The translations under genes were made by a program, and so were the position numbers. Shown here in pieces: positions 14,099 to 19,636 of a DNA stretch of 20,857 nt. The first letter of the stretch is position 1, and each line of letters starts with the position of its first letter. The notes beneath the pieces were generated by a model. It was not told the DNA's origin and did no database searches. It saw nothing but the letters and a program-made list of their open reading frames with translations. The stretch is from CAMAUF01 sp046152925 (lineage in GTDB: Bacteria; Chloroflexota; Dehalococcoidia; Tepidiformales; Tepidiformaceae), in the NCBI GenBank assembly GCA_046152925.1, contig JBJXFX010000160.1, positions 1-20,857 on the forward strand. The letters run 5' to 3'.

Positions 14099-14974
14099 AT
14101 GGACGGTTTCGAAATTCAGCCAGTCCCGGCGCTCCGGGCGCCCGTTGTCGTTGTCGCGTTTGGCGGCTGGAGCGACACCGGGACAGTGACGACCGACACC
14201 GCGCAGCGCTTGGTCGACACGAATGGGGGCCGGTCATTCCTGGAGGTCGACCCCGAAGACTATTATGTCTTTACGGACACCAGGCCAACCGTGAAGCTCG
14301 ATGCGTTTGGCCTGCGCGAAGTGCAGTGGCCGAAAAACGAGGCTTTCTATGCGCTGACGCCGCAGTCCGGGCATGACCTCGTCGTCGTGAAGGGTGTGGA
14401 GCCGAACCTCCGCTGGCGGACGTTCACGTCGCGGCTCGGCGATGCGATCGCAGAGCTCTCGCCGTCGTTGGTCTGCACGCTCGTCGCGCGCCCAGCAACG
14501 ACGCCGCACACGCGGCCGATCCCGATTTCGGGGAGTTCGGCCGACGCGTCGCTGGCCGCCAAATTCGGCCTCGGCCGCTCGAACTACCAAGGGCCCACCG
14601 GGATTGTCGGCGTGCTCCACGATGTCCTGAGGCGGCGAGGTTGCCCGCTGATCAGCCTCGTCGCCAGCGTGCCGCACTACCTGAACGTCGAGGAAAACCC
14701 ACCGGCAACCATGGCGCTGCTCAAAGCGCTCACGCCGGTCGTGGGCTTCACGCCGGCGCTGGGCGACCTCGAAGAACAGGGCGAGCGCTTCCTCGAGCGG
14801 GTCGAGGAGGCGAGCCGCGGAGACGACCAGATCCGCGCCTATGTGCGGTCGCTCGAAGAGCACTATGGTGAAAACGAGCAGGAGAGCTCGGACCAGGGCG
14901 GCGGCGAGCTTCCCTCGGCGGCCGATATCCTGCGCGATGTCGAAGACCTCCTGCGGGGCGGGAGCGACAGCTAA
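14099..14974 (+). CDS. PAC2-family protein (proteasome assembly chaperone-like)
   Basis: A 291-residue soluble PAC2-domain protein. Signatures are VVVVAFGGWSDTG (16-28), TRPIPISGSSAD, GPTGIVGVLHDVLRRRG and SLVASVPHYLN, followed by an acidic C-terminal helical tail. The bacterial PAC2 family, named for eukaryotic proteasome assembly chaperones, is common in actinobacteria and also occurs in other bacterial groups; its role there is poorly defined. The message is probably leaderless, judging from TAGAAT 7 bases before the ATG. It heads a plus-strand operon with an unknown protein 19 bp downstream and a SUI1-type factor after that. No proteasome subunit gene is in the window. Confidence 0.9.
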   Translation: MDGFEIQPVPALRAPVVVVAFGGWSDTGTVTTDTAQRLVDTNGGRSFLEVDPEDYYVFTDTRPTVKLDAFGLREVQWPKNEAFYALTPQSGHDLVVVKGVEPNLRWRTFTSRLGDAIAELSPSLVCTLVARPATTPHTRPIPISGSSADASLAAKFGLGRSNYQGPTGIVGVLHDVLRRRGCPLISLVASVPHYLNVEENPPATMALLKALTPVVGFTPALGDLEEQGERFLERVEEASRGDDQIRAYVRSLEEHYGENEQESSDQGGGELPSAADILRDVEDLLRGGSDS

Positions 14975-14993
14975 TCGGAGATTGGAGGCAGGA

Positions 14994-15515
14994 ATGGCAC
15001 TGAACAGCGTCCTCTGGCGGCTCGCGTCTCCGTACGACGCGTACGTTTCCCACGTCGCCCGCTTGAACGAGGCGATCTCGCAGATCCGCTACCTGTCCGA
15101 CCGGGCGCTCGGCTACGAAACCGGGCTCGCTGGCTCCGTCCGCATTGTGCCGGGCGAACGCGATGCTTCGTCACGGGCCGCCTCGTTTCGGGAGCGCCTC
15201 GGAAACGCCGCGGCCACGATGAGCGACGAGCAGTTCGAGGACTTCATCACGATGCTGGGCGGCGGCGCGCGCGCCGAAGTCGAGTCGGACCGGGCGAAGG
15301 CTGCGACCCGCCTTTCGCACATGACCCGCGGGCTCGAGGAGTACTTCGTTATCGCTGGCCACTCGCTCGCGACGCTCGAAAAGCGCGGCTACAACCCGGT
15401 GCGCGCCGACGTCGCCCGCCAACTGCGCGAGAACGGGCTCCCGCAGACCGACCTCGCGGCCTACCGGCACACGCTGCACGACCTTGGCGTCAAGGTCGGC
15501 AAACGCCAGGCGTGA
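14994..15515 (+). CDS. Unknown protein between PAC2 and SUI1 genes
   Basis: I do not recognise this 173-residue protein. It is predicted to be soluble and mostly helical, with no signal peptide, membrane helix or cysteine. Notable stretches are WRLASPYDAYVSHVARLNEA near the start, MSDEQFEDFITMLGGGARAE in the middle, and RGLEEYFVIAGHSLATLEKR before a basic end. ATG 14994 has GGAGG 5 bases upstream. Its stop overlaps the GTG start of the SUI1 gene by 4 bases, so the two are translationally coupled. Position suggests a role in translation or protein quality control, but nothing in the sequence itself shows this. Confidence 0.8.
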   Translation: MALNSVLWRLASPYDAYVSHVARLNEAISQIRYLSDRALGYETGLAGSVRIVPGERDASSRAASFRERLGNAAATMSDEQFEDFITMLGGGARAEVESDRAKAATRLSHMTRGLEEYFVIAGHSLATLEKRGYNPVRADVARQLRENGLPQTDLAAYRHTLHDLGVKVGKRQA

Positions 15516-15871
15516 CAAGTCCCGGCCGAGGGGGCAATTCCCGCCTCGTCTATTCGACGGATGGCGGCCGCGTCGCGCCGCCGAAGAACGGCCCCCCAAA
15601 GGGCAGCGGCGGCCCAACCCCACCCCCGGCCGATGGCATTGTGCGCGTCTCCCGCGAGAAGAAGGGGCGTGGCGGCAAAACGGTGAGCCTGGTGGTGGGC
15701 CTGCCGCCGAACCCGGACGAGCTTGAGCGCGTCTTGAAGGTACTCAAGACGAAGCTCGGCAGCGGTGGGACCGCCGAAGGGCCGACGCTCGTTATTCAGG
15801 GCGACCACCGCGAGCGCATCGTCGCGGAGCTTCAGACGCTTGGGTACAAGGCAAAGAGCGCCGGCGGATAA
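15512..15871 (+). CDS. SUI1/YciH-family translation initiation factor-like protein
   Basis: A 119-residue eIF1-like protein. The N-terminal 45 residues are a glycine/proline-rich, probably disordered tail. The SUI1 domain follows: VRVSREKKGRGGKTVSLVVG matches the family's KGRGGKxV signature, then DELERVLKVLKTKLGSGGT and LVIQGDHRERIVAELQTLGY. In archaea and eukaryotes SUI1/eIF1 guards start-codon choice, and E. coli YciH has similar activity. The start is a GTG (15512) that overlaps the previous stop in GTGA. The presence of such a factor is of interest because several genes here appear to be leaderless. Hairpins follow the stop. Confidence 0.88.
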   Translation: MTSPGRGGNSRLVYSTDGGRVAPPKNGPPKGSGGPTPPPADGIVRVSREKKGRGGKTVSLVVGLPPNPDELERVLKVLKTKLGSGGTAEGPTLVIQGDHRERIVAELQTLGYKAKSAGG

Positions 15872-15872
15872 A

Positions 15873-15891
15873 ATCCGAACGAGATTCGGAT
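15873..15891 (+). terminator. Short hairpin after the SUI1 gene
   Basis: ATCCGAA-CGAGA-TTCGGAT, a perfect 7-bp stem with a 5-base loop, starts 1 base after the SUI1 stop. No T-run follows. It may weaken read-through or protect the 3' end. Confidence 0.45.
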
Positions 15892-15932
15892 CAACCGTTA
15901 ACTGAAGGCAGTCCTCGTGCGTTTCGTTTCAT

Positions 15933-15975
15933 ATCCGCGGGTAGCGAGCTAGCGCCCAGCTCGCTGCTCGCGGAT
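15933..15975. terminator. Long hairpin between convergent genes, probable terminator
   Basis: An 18-bp stem (15933-15950 with 15958-15975) closes a 7-base loop. It is made of ATCCGCG/CGCGGAT, a GGT/GCT step with two G-T wobbles, and AGCGAGCT/AGCTCGCT. On the plus strand TTTC follows. It lies between the SUI1 stop and the stop of the convergent FAD oxidoreductase, so it could end both transcripts. Confidence 0.7.
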
Positions 15976-15989
15976 TTCTACGTCCTGGG

Positions 15990-17114
15990 CTACCCAGCGG
16001 CCGGAGCGGCGGCCTTCTGCGCCCCAATCTGCTGGTCGATGCCCATCTGCATCATCTGCAGATGCTGCGGCGTCACGTTCATCTGCGACATCAGGTGGTT
16101 CATCTCGTAGAACATCCCCGACGCGTCATCGCGTTGTTTCTGGTAAGCCGCCAGTGCGTCGTTGAGCGGCGCCTTGCCCGACCATGCCGCGTCGAGCGCC
16201 CCAGCGAGGGCCGTTGCGTCGCGGAAGGCGTCGTTGATCCCCTGCCCGAGGACTGGGTCCTTCAAGTAGCCAGCATCGCCGACGAGCGCCCAACCGGGGC
16301 CATACGGCGTGCGGTAGAAGTTGTCCATCTTGTTCGCGCCCATCCAGCGCTCCACGCGTACGGCCTTGGCCCACAGGTCGGCTTTGCCCGCGGCGGCGAA
16401 ACTCTCCCCCATGAACCCCTCGATGTCGGCGCGATAGCGGTCCCAGTTCTCGGTCTTCGTTTCGACGCCGAGGCAGGTTTGGCCATGGTTCGACGGAAAG
16501 ACGAAGACAACCCGGTCGGGAAGGAAGTCGATCGAGATGCCAGCCGCCCCGACGCCGGAGAAGTAGCTGTAATAGCCGCAAGTGACAGCAGGCTTTTCCT
16601 TATACTTCGGCGCATCGACGTGGCGGGCGACGAACGAATTCCGCCCGTCGGCGCCGACGACGATCTTCGCGTGCTCGCTGACCGGTTCACCGTCGGCCCC
16701 GTGCCCTTCGATTCCAACGACGACGCCGTCGGCGTCCTTCAGGAGCTTGGTGACGGAAAACTCCTCGCGCACTTCGGCGCCCGCCTCGCGGGCGGCTTCG
16801 ACAAGCAGCGTGTCGAGGACGGTGCGGCGGGGCGCCATCCCTGGACCAATGACACCGTGCGGTACGACGAACTCGGTGTCCTGACACTTCATGACCGTGG
16901 ACCAGATTTCGGGCGTGCCGGCGGCCTTGAGCTTGTCGTAGACGCCCCACGCCATCAGCATCGGCACGGCCTCGCCCGTCAGCGCGGCCGTCGAGAGTGT
17001 GTCGCTCGGGAACGCCGCGCGGTCGACGACGAGGACGTTGTGGCCAGCCTTGGCAAGCAACATGCCCAATGGGGACCCGGCGCAGCGCGCCCCGATGATG
17101 ATGGCGTCGAACAT
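15990..17114 (-). CDS. FAD-dependent oxidoreductase (geranylgeranyl reductase / aromatic hydroxylase fold)
   Basis: A 374-residue flavoprotein of the p-hydroxybenzoate-hydroxylase fold. The FAD-binding N-terminus reads DAIIIGARCAGSPLG (3-17) and ends its second strand in VVDRAAFPSDTLST. VGADGRNSFVAR comes near residue 155 and LVGDAGYLKDPVLGQGINDA near residue 280 (the GD motif). Relatives are flavin monooxygenases, halogenases and geranylgeranyl reductases. The GARCAG variant of GxGxxG is normal for this group. ATG 17114 has AGGAG 6 bases upstream; the longer open frame begins inside the promoter region. The C-terminus is Met/Gln-rich. It is divergent from the extradiol dioxygenase across a CRP-type site, so a role as hydroxylase in the same aromatic route is plausible but unproven. 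Confidence 0.9.
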   Translation of the reverse strand: MFDAIIIGARCAGSPLGMLLAKAGHNVLVVDRAAFPSDTLSTAALTGEAVPMLMAWGVYDKLKAAGTPEIWSTVMKCQDTEFVVPHGVIGPGMAPRRTVLDTLLVEAAREAGAEVREEFSVTKLLKDADGVVVGIEGHGADGEPVSEHAKIVVGADGRNSFVARHVDAPKYKEKPAVTCGYYSYFSGVGAAGISIDFLPDRVVFVFPSNHGQTCLGVETKTENWDRYRADIEGFMGESFAAAGKADLWAKAVRVERWMGANKMDNFYRTPYGPGWALVGDAGYLKDPVLGQGINDAFRDATALAGALDAAWSGKAPLNDALAAYQKQRDDASGMFYEMNHLMSQMNVTPQHLQMMQMGIDQQIGAQKAAAPAAG

Positions 17115-17177
17115 GGATGCTCCTCGCAACGTGCCCAAATTTGCGTACTGAGTGTACCGCGATAACGGAAAGCCGAG

Positions 17178-17193
17178 TGTGAACCAGCTCACA
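17178..17193. promoter_or_regulatory. Perfect CRP-type site between the FAD oxidoreductase and dioxygenase genes
   Basis: TGTGA-ACCAGC-TCACA matches the CRP core consensus TGTGA-N6-TCACA at every conserved base. On the minus strand TACACT (17156-17151) would start transcription near 17144, placing the site centre about 41.5 bp upstream (class II position). On the plus strand TATACT (17232-17237) predicts a start near 17244, with the centre about 58 bp upstream (near the class I position). Other CRP/FNR-family members, such as actinobacterial Crp or GlxR, bind the same core. Confidence 0.7.
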
Positions 17194-17231
17194 GTTTCCT
17201 GAACGCTCGCTCAGCAGCGGCGGGCAGACCC

Positions 17232-17237
17232 TATACT
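17232..17237 (+). promoter_or_regulatory. -10 box of the extradiol dioxygenase gene
   Basis: TATACT matches 5 of 6 consensus bases and is followed by the ribosome-binding site AAGGGGG (17250-17256) and ATG at 17264. No good -35 box is present, which fits activator dependence on the upstream CRP-type site. Confidence 0.55.
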
Positions 17238-17263
17238 TTGCTGCGACGCAAGGGGGTTCGCGC

Positions 17264-18130
17264 ATGGCAGCCGTTTCGCAACTTGGGTATCTCGGCCTCT
17301 CAGTGAAGGACAAGGCGTCCTGGCGCGGCTACGCCAGAGACGTCCTGGGGCTCCACGACCGCGAGGAAGGCGGCGCGCTGCTCTTGCGACTCGACTCCCA
17401 CGACCACCGGTTCGCCGTCGAGGAATCGGGCGCCGACGACATCGCCTATGCAGGCTGGCAGGTGGCCTCGAAGGCGGACCTCGACGCGGTCGCGGCCCGC
17501 TTGGAAGCGGCGGGGGTCGCGGTCACCGCGGGGTCAGCCGAGACCGCCGAGCGCAGGCATGTCGCGGGGCTGATCCAGTTCGCGGACCCGGACGGTCATG
17601 CGGTCGAGGTGTTCCAGGGGCCAGAGCGTGACACCACGCCGTTTCAATCGCCAAAGGGGATCGACGCAGGCTTCGTGGCCGAGGATCAAGGACTTGGCCA
17701 CTTCGTCCTCTTCACGAGCGACCTCGCCCGGGCGATGGCGTTCTATACAGACATGCTCGGGTTCAAGGTGAGCGACTACGTGAACATGGGCGGAGGGATG
17801 AAGCTCGGCTTCCTGCATTGCAACCCGCGCCACCACAGCATCGCGTTCGCGGAAGTGCCGAAGGCGCGGAAGGCGGCGCACCACTTCATGCTTCAGTTGG
17901 GTTTGATGGACGACGTTGGGAAGACCTACGACCAAGTGAACGACACGGGCATCCGGGTGCTCGCCACGCTCGGGAAGCACTCGAACGACCACATGACGTC
18001 GTTCTATATGGCGAACCCGTCGGGCTTCGGGGTGGAATACGGCTGGGGCGCCCGGACGATCGACGACGCCTGCTGGCAAGTCGAGCAGTTCGACAGCGGG
18101 AGCATGTGGGGTCACCGGCCGGTGAAGTGA
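17264..18130 (+). CDS. Type I extradiol ring-cleavage dioxygenase (BphC-like)
   Basis: A 288-residue two-domain VOC-fold enzyme that opens a catechol-type ring next to the hydroxyls, as 2,3-dihydroxybiphenyl 1,2-dioxygenase does. The C-terminal domain keeps the Fe(II) ligands by alignment from memory: H146 in GLGHFVLF, the histidine of AHHFML (206/207) and E258 in FGVEYGW. The second-shell residues also match: H191 in RHHSIAF, H239 in LGKHSNDHM and Y248 in TSFYM. The N-terminal domain (about 1-125) is the usual non-metal copy. The enzyme should be active. It is divergent from a FAD oxidoreductase and convergent with the WYL regulator. It fits downstream of a ring-hydroxylating oxygenase such as the Rieske protein encoded 1.5 kb away. 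Confidence 0.93.
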   Translation: MAAVSQLGYLGLSVKDKASWRGYARDVLGLHDREEGGALLLRLDSHDHRFAVEESGADDIAYAGWQVASKADLDAVAARLEAAGVAVTAGSAETAERRHVAGLIQFADPDGHAVEVFQGPERDTTPFQSPKGIDAGFVAEDQGLGHFVLFTSDLARAMAFYTDMLGFKVSDYVNMGGGMKLGFLHCNPRHHSIAFAEVPKARKAAHHFMLQLGLMDDVGKTYDQVNDTGIRVLATLGKHSNDHMTSFYMANPSGFGVEYGWGARTIDDACWQVEQFDSGSMWGHRPVK

Positions 18131-18140
18131 CCGGCGCCGG
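18110..18140. terminator. Palindromic convergent junction, possible bidirectional terminator
   Basis: Overlapping GC-rich palindromes span the end of the dioxygenase gene: TCACCGGCCGGTGA (18112-18125), GGTCAC/GTGACC arms (18110-18115 and 18127-18132) and CCGGCGCCGG (18131-18140). The convergent WYL gene stops at 18150. No T-run is seen on either strand. Confidence 0.4.
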
Positions 18141-18149
18141 CGGCTTGGC

Positions 18150-18851
18150 TCATCCCCGTCCGCCATCCCCGCTCTCTTCCCGGTAGAGCCGTTGGAAGTC
18201 CTCCAGCCCCGTCCCGGGCTCGTCGGGTATGAGGTCGTCGAGGATCCGGATTTCTTGAATGCGGTCGAGGCGGAAGCCGCGAAAGTCCCGGCGGAGCTCG
18301 CACCACGCCTCGATCGACCAGGTGTGGCCCCAGAAGAACAGACCCACCGGGCGAATCCGGCGTTCCGTCCCGGCCCCGGACGCATCGCTATAGGAGAGCC
18401 AGAGCACACGCCGGGCGTTGATCGCCTCTCGGACCAGGCTGAGGTGTTGGACGGCGGCATCGCGGACGTGGAATCCGGGCGCGAACAGACGCGTGTCCTG
18501 AAGCCGCGCCCTCAGCTTCTCCGGGAGCACGCTCTCGATCCGCTGGATGGCGGAATGGGCCGACTTGCCGAGTTCCGCGTCGCCCCAGGAGCCGACAACA
18601 CGCGCGCCGAGGACGAGCGCTTCGATCTCGGCGGCCGTGAACATCAGCGGCGGCAAGTCGTAGCCCTTTCGCAACGTGTAGCCAACGCCCGCCTCGCCAT
18701 CGATCGGGACCCCGCTGAGCTGGAGGTCCCGGATATCGCGGTAAACCGTCCGCTCCGAGACCTCCAGTTCGCGGGCGAGCCACTGCGCCGTCACCACCGG
18801 TTTCCGGCGCATGTGCTGAATCAGCTCGAACAGGCGGTCCGCGCGGCGCAT
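18150..18851 (-). CDS. YafY-type HTH-WYL transcriptional regulator
   Basis: A 233-residue DeoR/YafY-like regulator. The N-terminal helix-turn-helix spans residues 1-60 (RADRLFELIQHMRRK, WLARELEVSERTVYRDIRDL). The WYL ligand-sensing domain follows, with VLWLSYSDASG near 150 and RRIRPVGLFFWGHTWSIEAW (164-183), and FRGFRLDRIQEI as the conserved arginine-rich end. WYL proteins sense small molecules or nucleic acids. The ATG at 18851 has no ribosome-binding site; TAGAAT ends 6 bases before it, so the message is probably leaderless. It lies downstream of a VOC gene on the same strand, a common pairing for this regulator class, but the two are separated by an octamer repeat array. Confidence 0.92.
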   Translation of the reverse strand: MRRADRLFELIQHMRRKPVVTAQWLARELEVSERTVYRDIRDLQLSGVPIDGEAGVGYTLRKGYDLPPLMFTAAEIEALVLGARVVGSWGDAELGKSAHSAIQRIESVLPEKLRARLQDTRLFAPGFHVRDAAVQHLSLVREAINARRVLWLSYSDASGAGTERRIRPVGLFFWGHTWSIEAWCELRRDFRGFRLDRIQEIRILDDLIPDEPGTGLEDFQRLYREESGDGGRG

Positions 18852-18857
18852 CGGTCC

Positions 18858-18863
18858 ATTCTA
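18858..18863 (-). promoter_or_regulatory. -10 box for a leaderless WYL regulator message
   Basis: TAGAAT on the minus strand (5 of 6 consensus) ends 6 bases before the ATG at 18851, the same hexamer and spacing class as upstream of the PAC2 gene. The first octamer of the neighbouring repeat array begins 2 bp further upstream, so the array may sit over the -35 region. Confidence 0.6.
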
Positions 18864-18864
18864 A

Positions 18865-18984
18865 GTTGACGGGTTGATGCGTTGACGGGTCGACGAGCCG
18901 GTTCGCCGGGTGGCGGGCTGCTGAGCCTGGCAGCGATGGCTCCATCATCAACCCGCCAGCTCGTCAACCCATCAACTCGTCAAC
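18865..18984. repeat. Inverted array of GTTGAC octamers
   Basis: Left arm: four 8-bp units in exact register at 18865-18896 (GTTGACGG, GTTGATGC, GTTGACGG, GTCGACGA). Right arm, inverted: (G/A)TCAAC cores at 18947, 18963, 18971 and 18979, also in 8-bp register, with one degenerate unit at 18955. The outer 24 bp of the arms pair at 21 of 24 positions, around a spacer containing GAGCC/GGCTC. The right arm overlaps the stop codon of the VOC gene, and the left arm lies against the WYL promoter. It could act as a terminator, as a multi-site operator, or be a dispersed genomic repeat. Confidence 0.75.
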
Positions 18985-19342
18985 TCGGCTGGTATTCGAC
19001 GATCTGGAAGTAGTTGCCATCGGGATCGACGAAGGTCGAGATGATGCCGCCCCATTCCTCCTTGCCCTGGCTCCGGATGCAGGTCACGCCGTTGGCGACG
19101 ATCCGCGCCTCTTCCGCCGCGACGTCAGCGACGAAGACATTGGGCAGCCATCGCGACGGCTGCGGCGCCATCCCAGTAGTCTCGCTGTGTCCGTCGATCC
19201 CGAGGGTGGCGCCGCCGCCGAGTTGGAGGGCGTGGTCGCCCATCCCCTCTTGGACGGGCAAGCCGATGACGTCGCGGTACCAGGCGTAGAGGCGCTCGGG
19301 GTTGGGGCTGGTGATGTTAAGGAAGAAAGACTGCGGTTCCAT
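18980..19342 (-). CDS. VOC-family (glyoxalase/bleomycin-resistance fold) protein
   Basis: A 120-residue single-domain VOC protein: FFLNITSPNPERLYAWYRDVIGLPV, then LQLGGGATLGIDGHSE, WLPNVFVADVAAEEARIVANG and the family ending STFVDPDGNYFQIVEY. I chose ATG 19342, which has AAAGGAG followed by AACCC just upstream; the frame further upstream runs into the control region. Possible roles include a small lyase, isomerase or ligand-binding protein. The closing E of the FQIVEY motif suggests a metal ligand is present, but the full set cannot be assigned. It is transcribed toward the WYL regulator and divergent from the Rieske oxygenase gene. Confidence 0.88.
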   Translation of the reverse strand: MEPQSFFLNITSPNPERLYAWYRDVIGLPVQEGMGDHALQLGGGATLGIDGHSETTGMAPQPSRWLPNVFVADVAAEEARIVANGVTCIRSQGKEEWGGIISTFVDPDGNYFQIVEYQPS

Positions 19343-19394
19343 GGGTTCTCCTTTGGGTGTCACCCGTTGTTGACCGGGCATGTCCAGACGCTAC

Positions 19395-19472
19395 CTGACA
19401 GCTGCTGACACCCTTGTGTCAGGGGCGATGGGGCTGGCAGGAACGCTCCTGACGCCGGTGTGTCAGGAGCGT
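19395..19472. promoter_or_regulatory. Cluster of CTGACA/TGTCAG palindromes in the VOC-Rieske divergent region
   Basis: Two inverted repeats share the same half-site. The first is CTGACAC-CCTT-GTGTCAG (19405-19422). The second has 11-bp arms with an 8-base spacer, ACGCTCCTGAC and GTCAGGAGCGT (19443-19453, 19462-19472). A further CTGACA lies at 19395-19400, and GTGTCA recurs at 19357-19362 inside GGGTG-T-CACCC. The two GTGTCAG copies are 44 bp apart. Because the flanking genes diverge, no gene ends here, so these are more likely operators than terminators. Confidence 0.55.
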
Positions 19473-19491
19473 CCGCCGCACCGCGCCATCC

Positions 19492-19518
19492 GCACCATCC
19501 GCACGGTGCGGATGGTGC
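19492..19518. promoter_or_regulatory. 27-bp perfect palindrome upstream of the Rieske oxygenase promoter
   Basis: Arms GCACCATCCGCAC (19492-19504) and GTGCGGATGGTGC (19506-19518) are perfect complements around one central G. The left arm also overlaps a direct repeat of CCATCCGCA. It ends 21 bp before the -35 candidate at 19540, a good position for an activator or repressor of the oxygenase gene. Confidence 0.6.
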
Positions 19519-19539
19519 ACAGGGCCGGAGGTCGAATAA

Positions 19540-19568
19540 TTGATCTTTCGCTGGGCCGAACGTAGGCT
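19540..19568 (+). promoter_or_regulatory. Putative promoter of the Rieske oxygenase gene
   Basis: TTGATC (19540-19545) and TAGGCT (19563-19568) are separated by exactly 17 bp. Expected start is near 19575, giving a leader of about 60 bases. The leader holds TTGGCCGCTTGGCCAA (19585-19600) and ends with AAGGAG 6 bases before the GTG. The -10 hexamer equals that proposed for the PRISE gene. Confidence 0.45.
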
Positions 19569-19636
19569 CAGGCAGAGCAATTTCTTGGCCGCTTGGCCAA
19601 TCTCCTGCACATCCGCAGGCCTCGAAGGAGAACCAC

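Noticed and set aside
18865..18984. Possible CRISPR array
   Set aside because: The repeat units are only 8 bp, contiguous without spacers, and inverted between the two halves; no cas gene is nearby.
19380..19636. Small open frames in the gap before the Rieske gene
   Set aside because: They overlap several palindromes and the promoter, have no ribosome-binding sites and give low-complexity translations.
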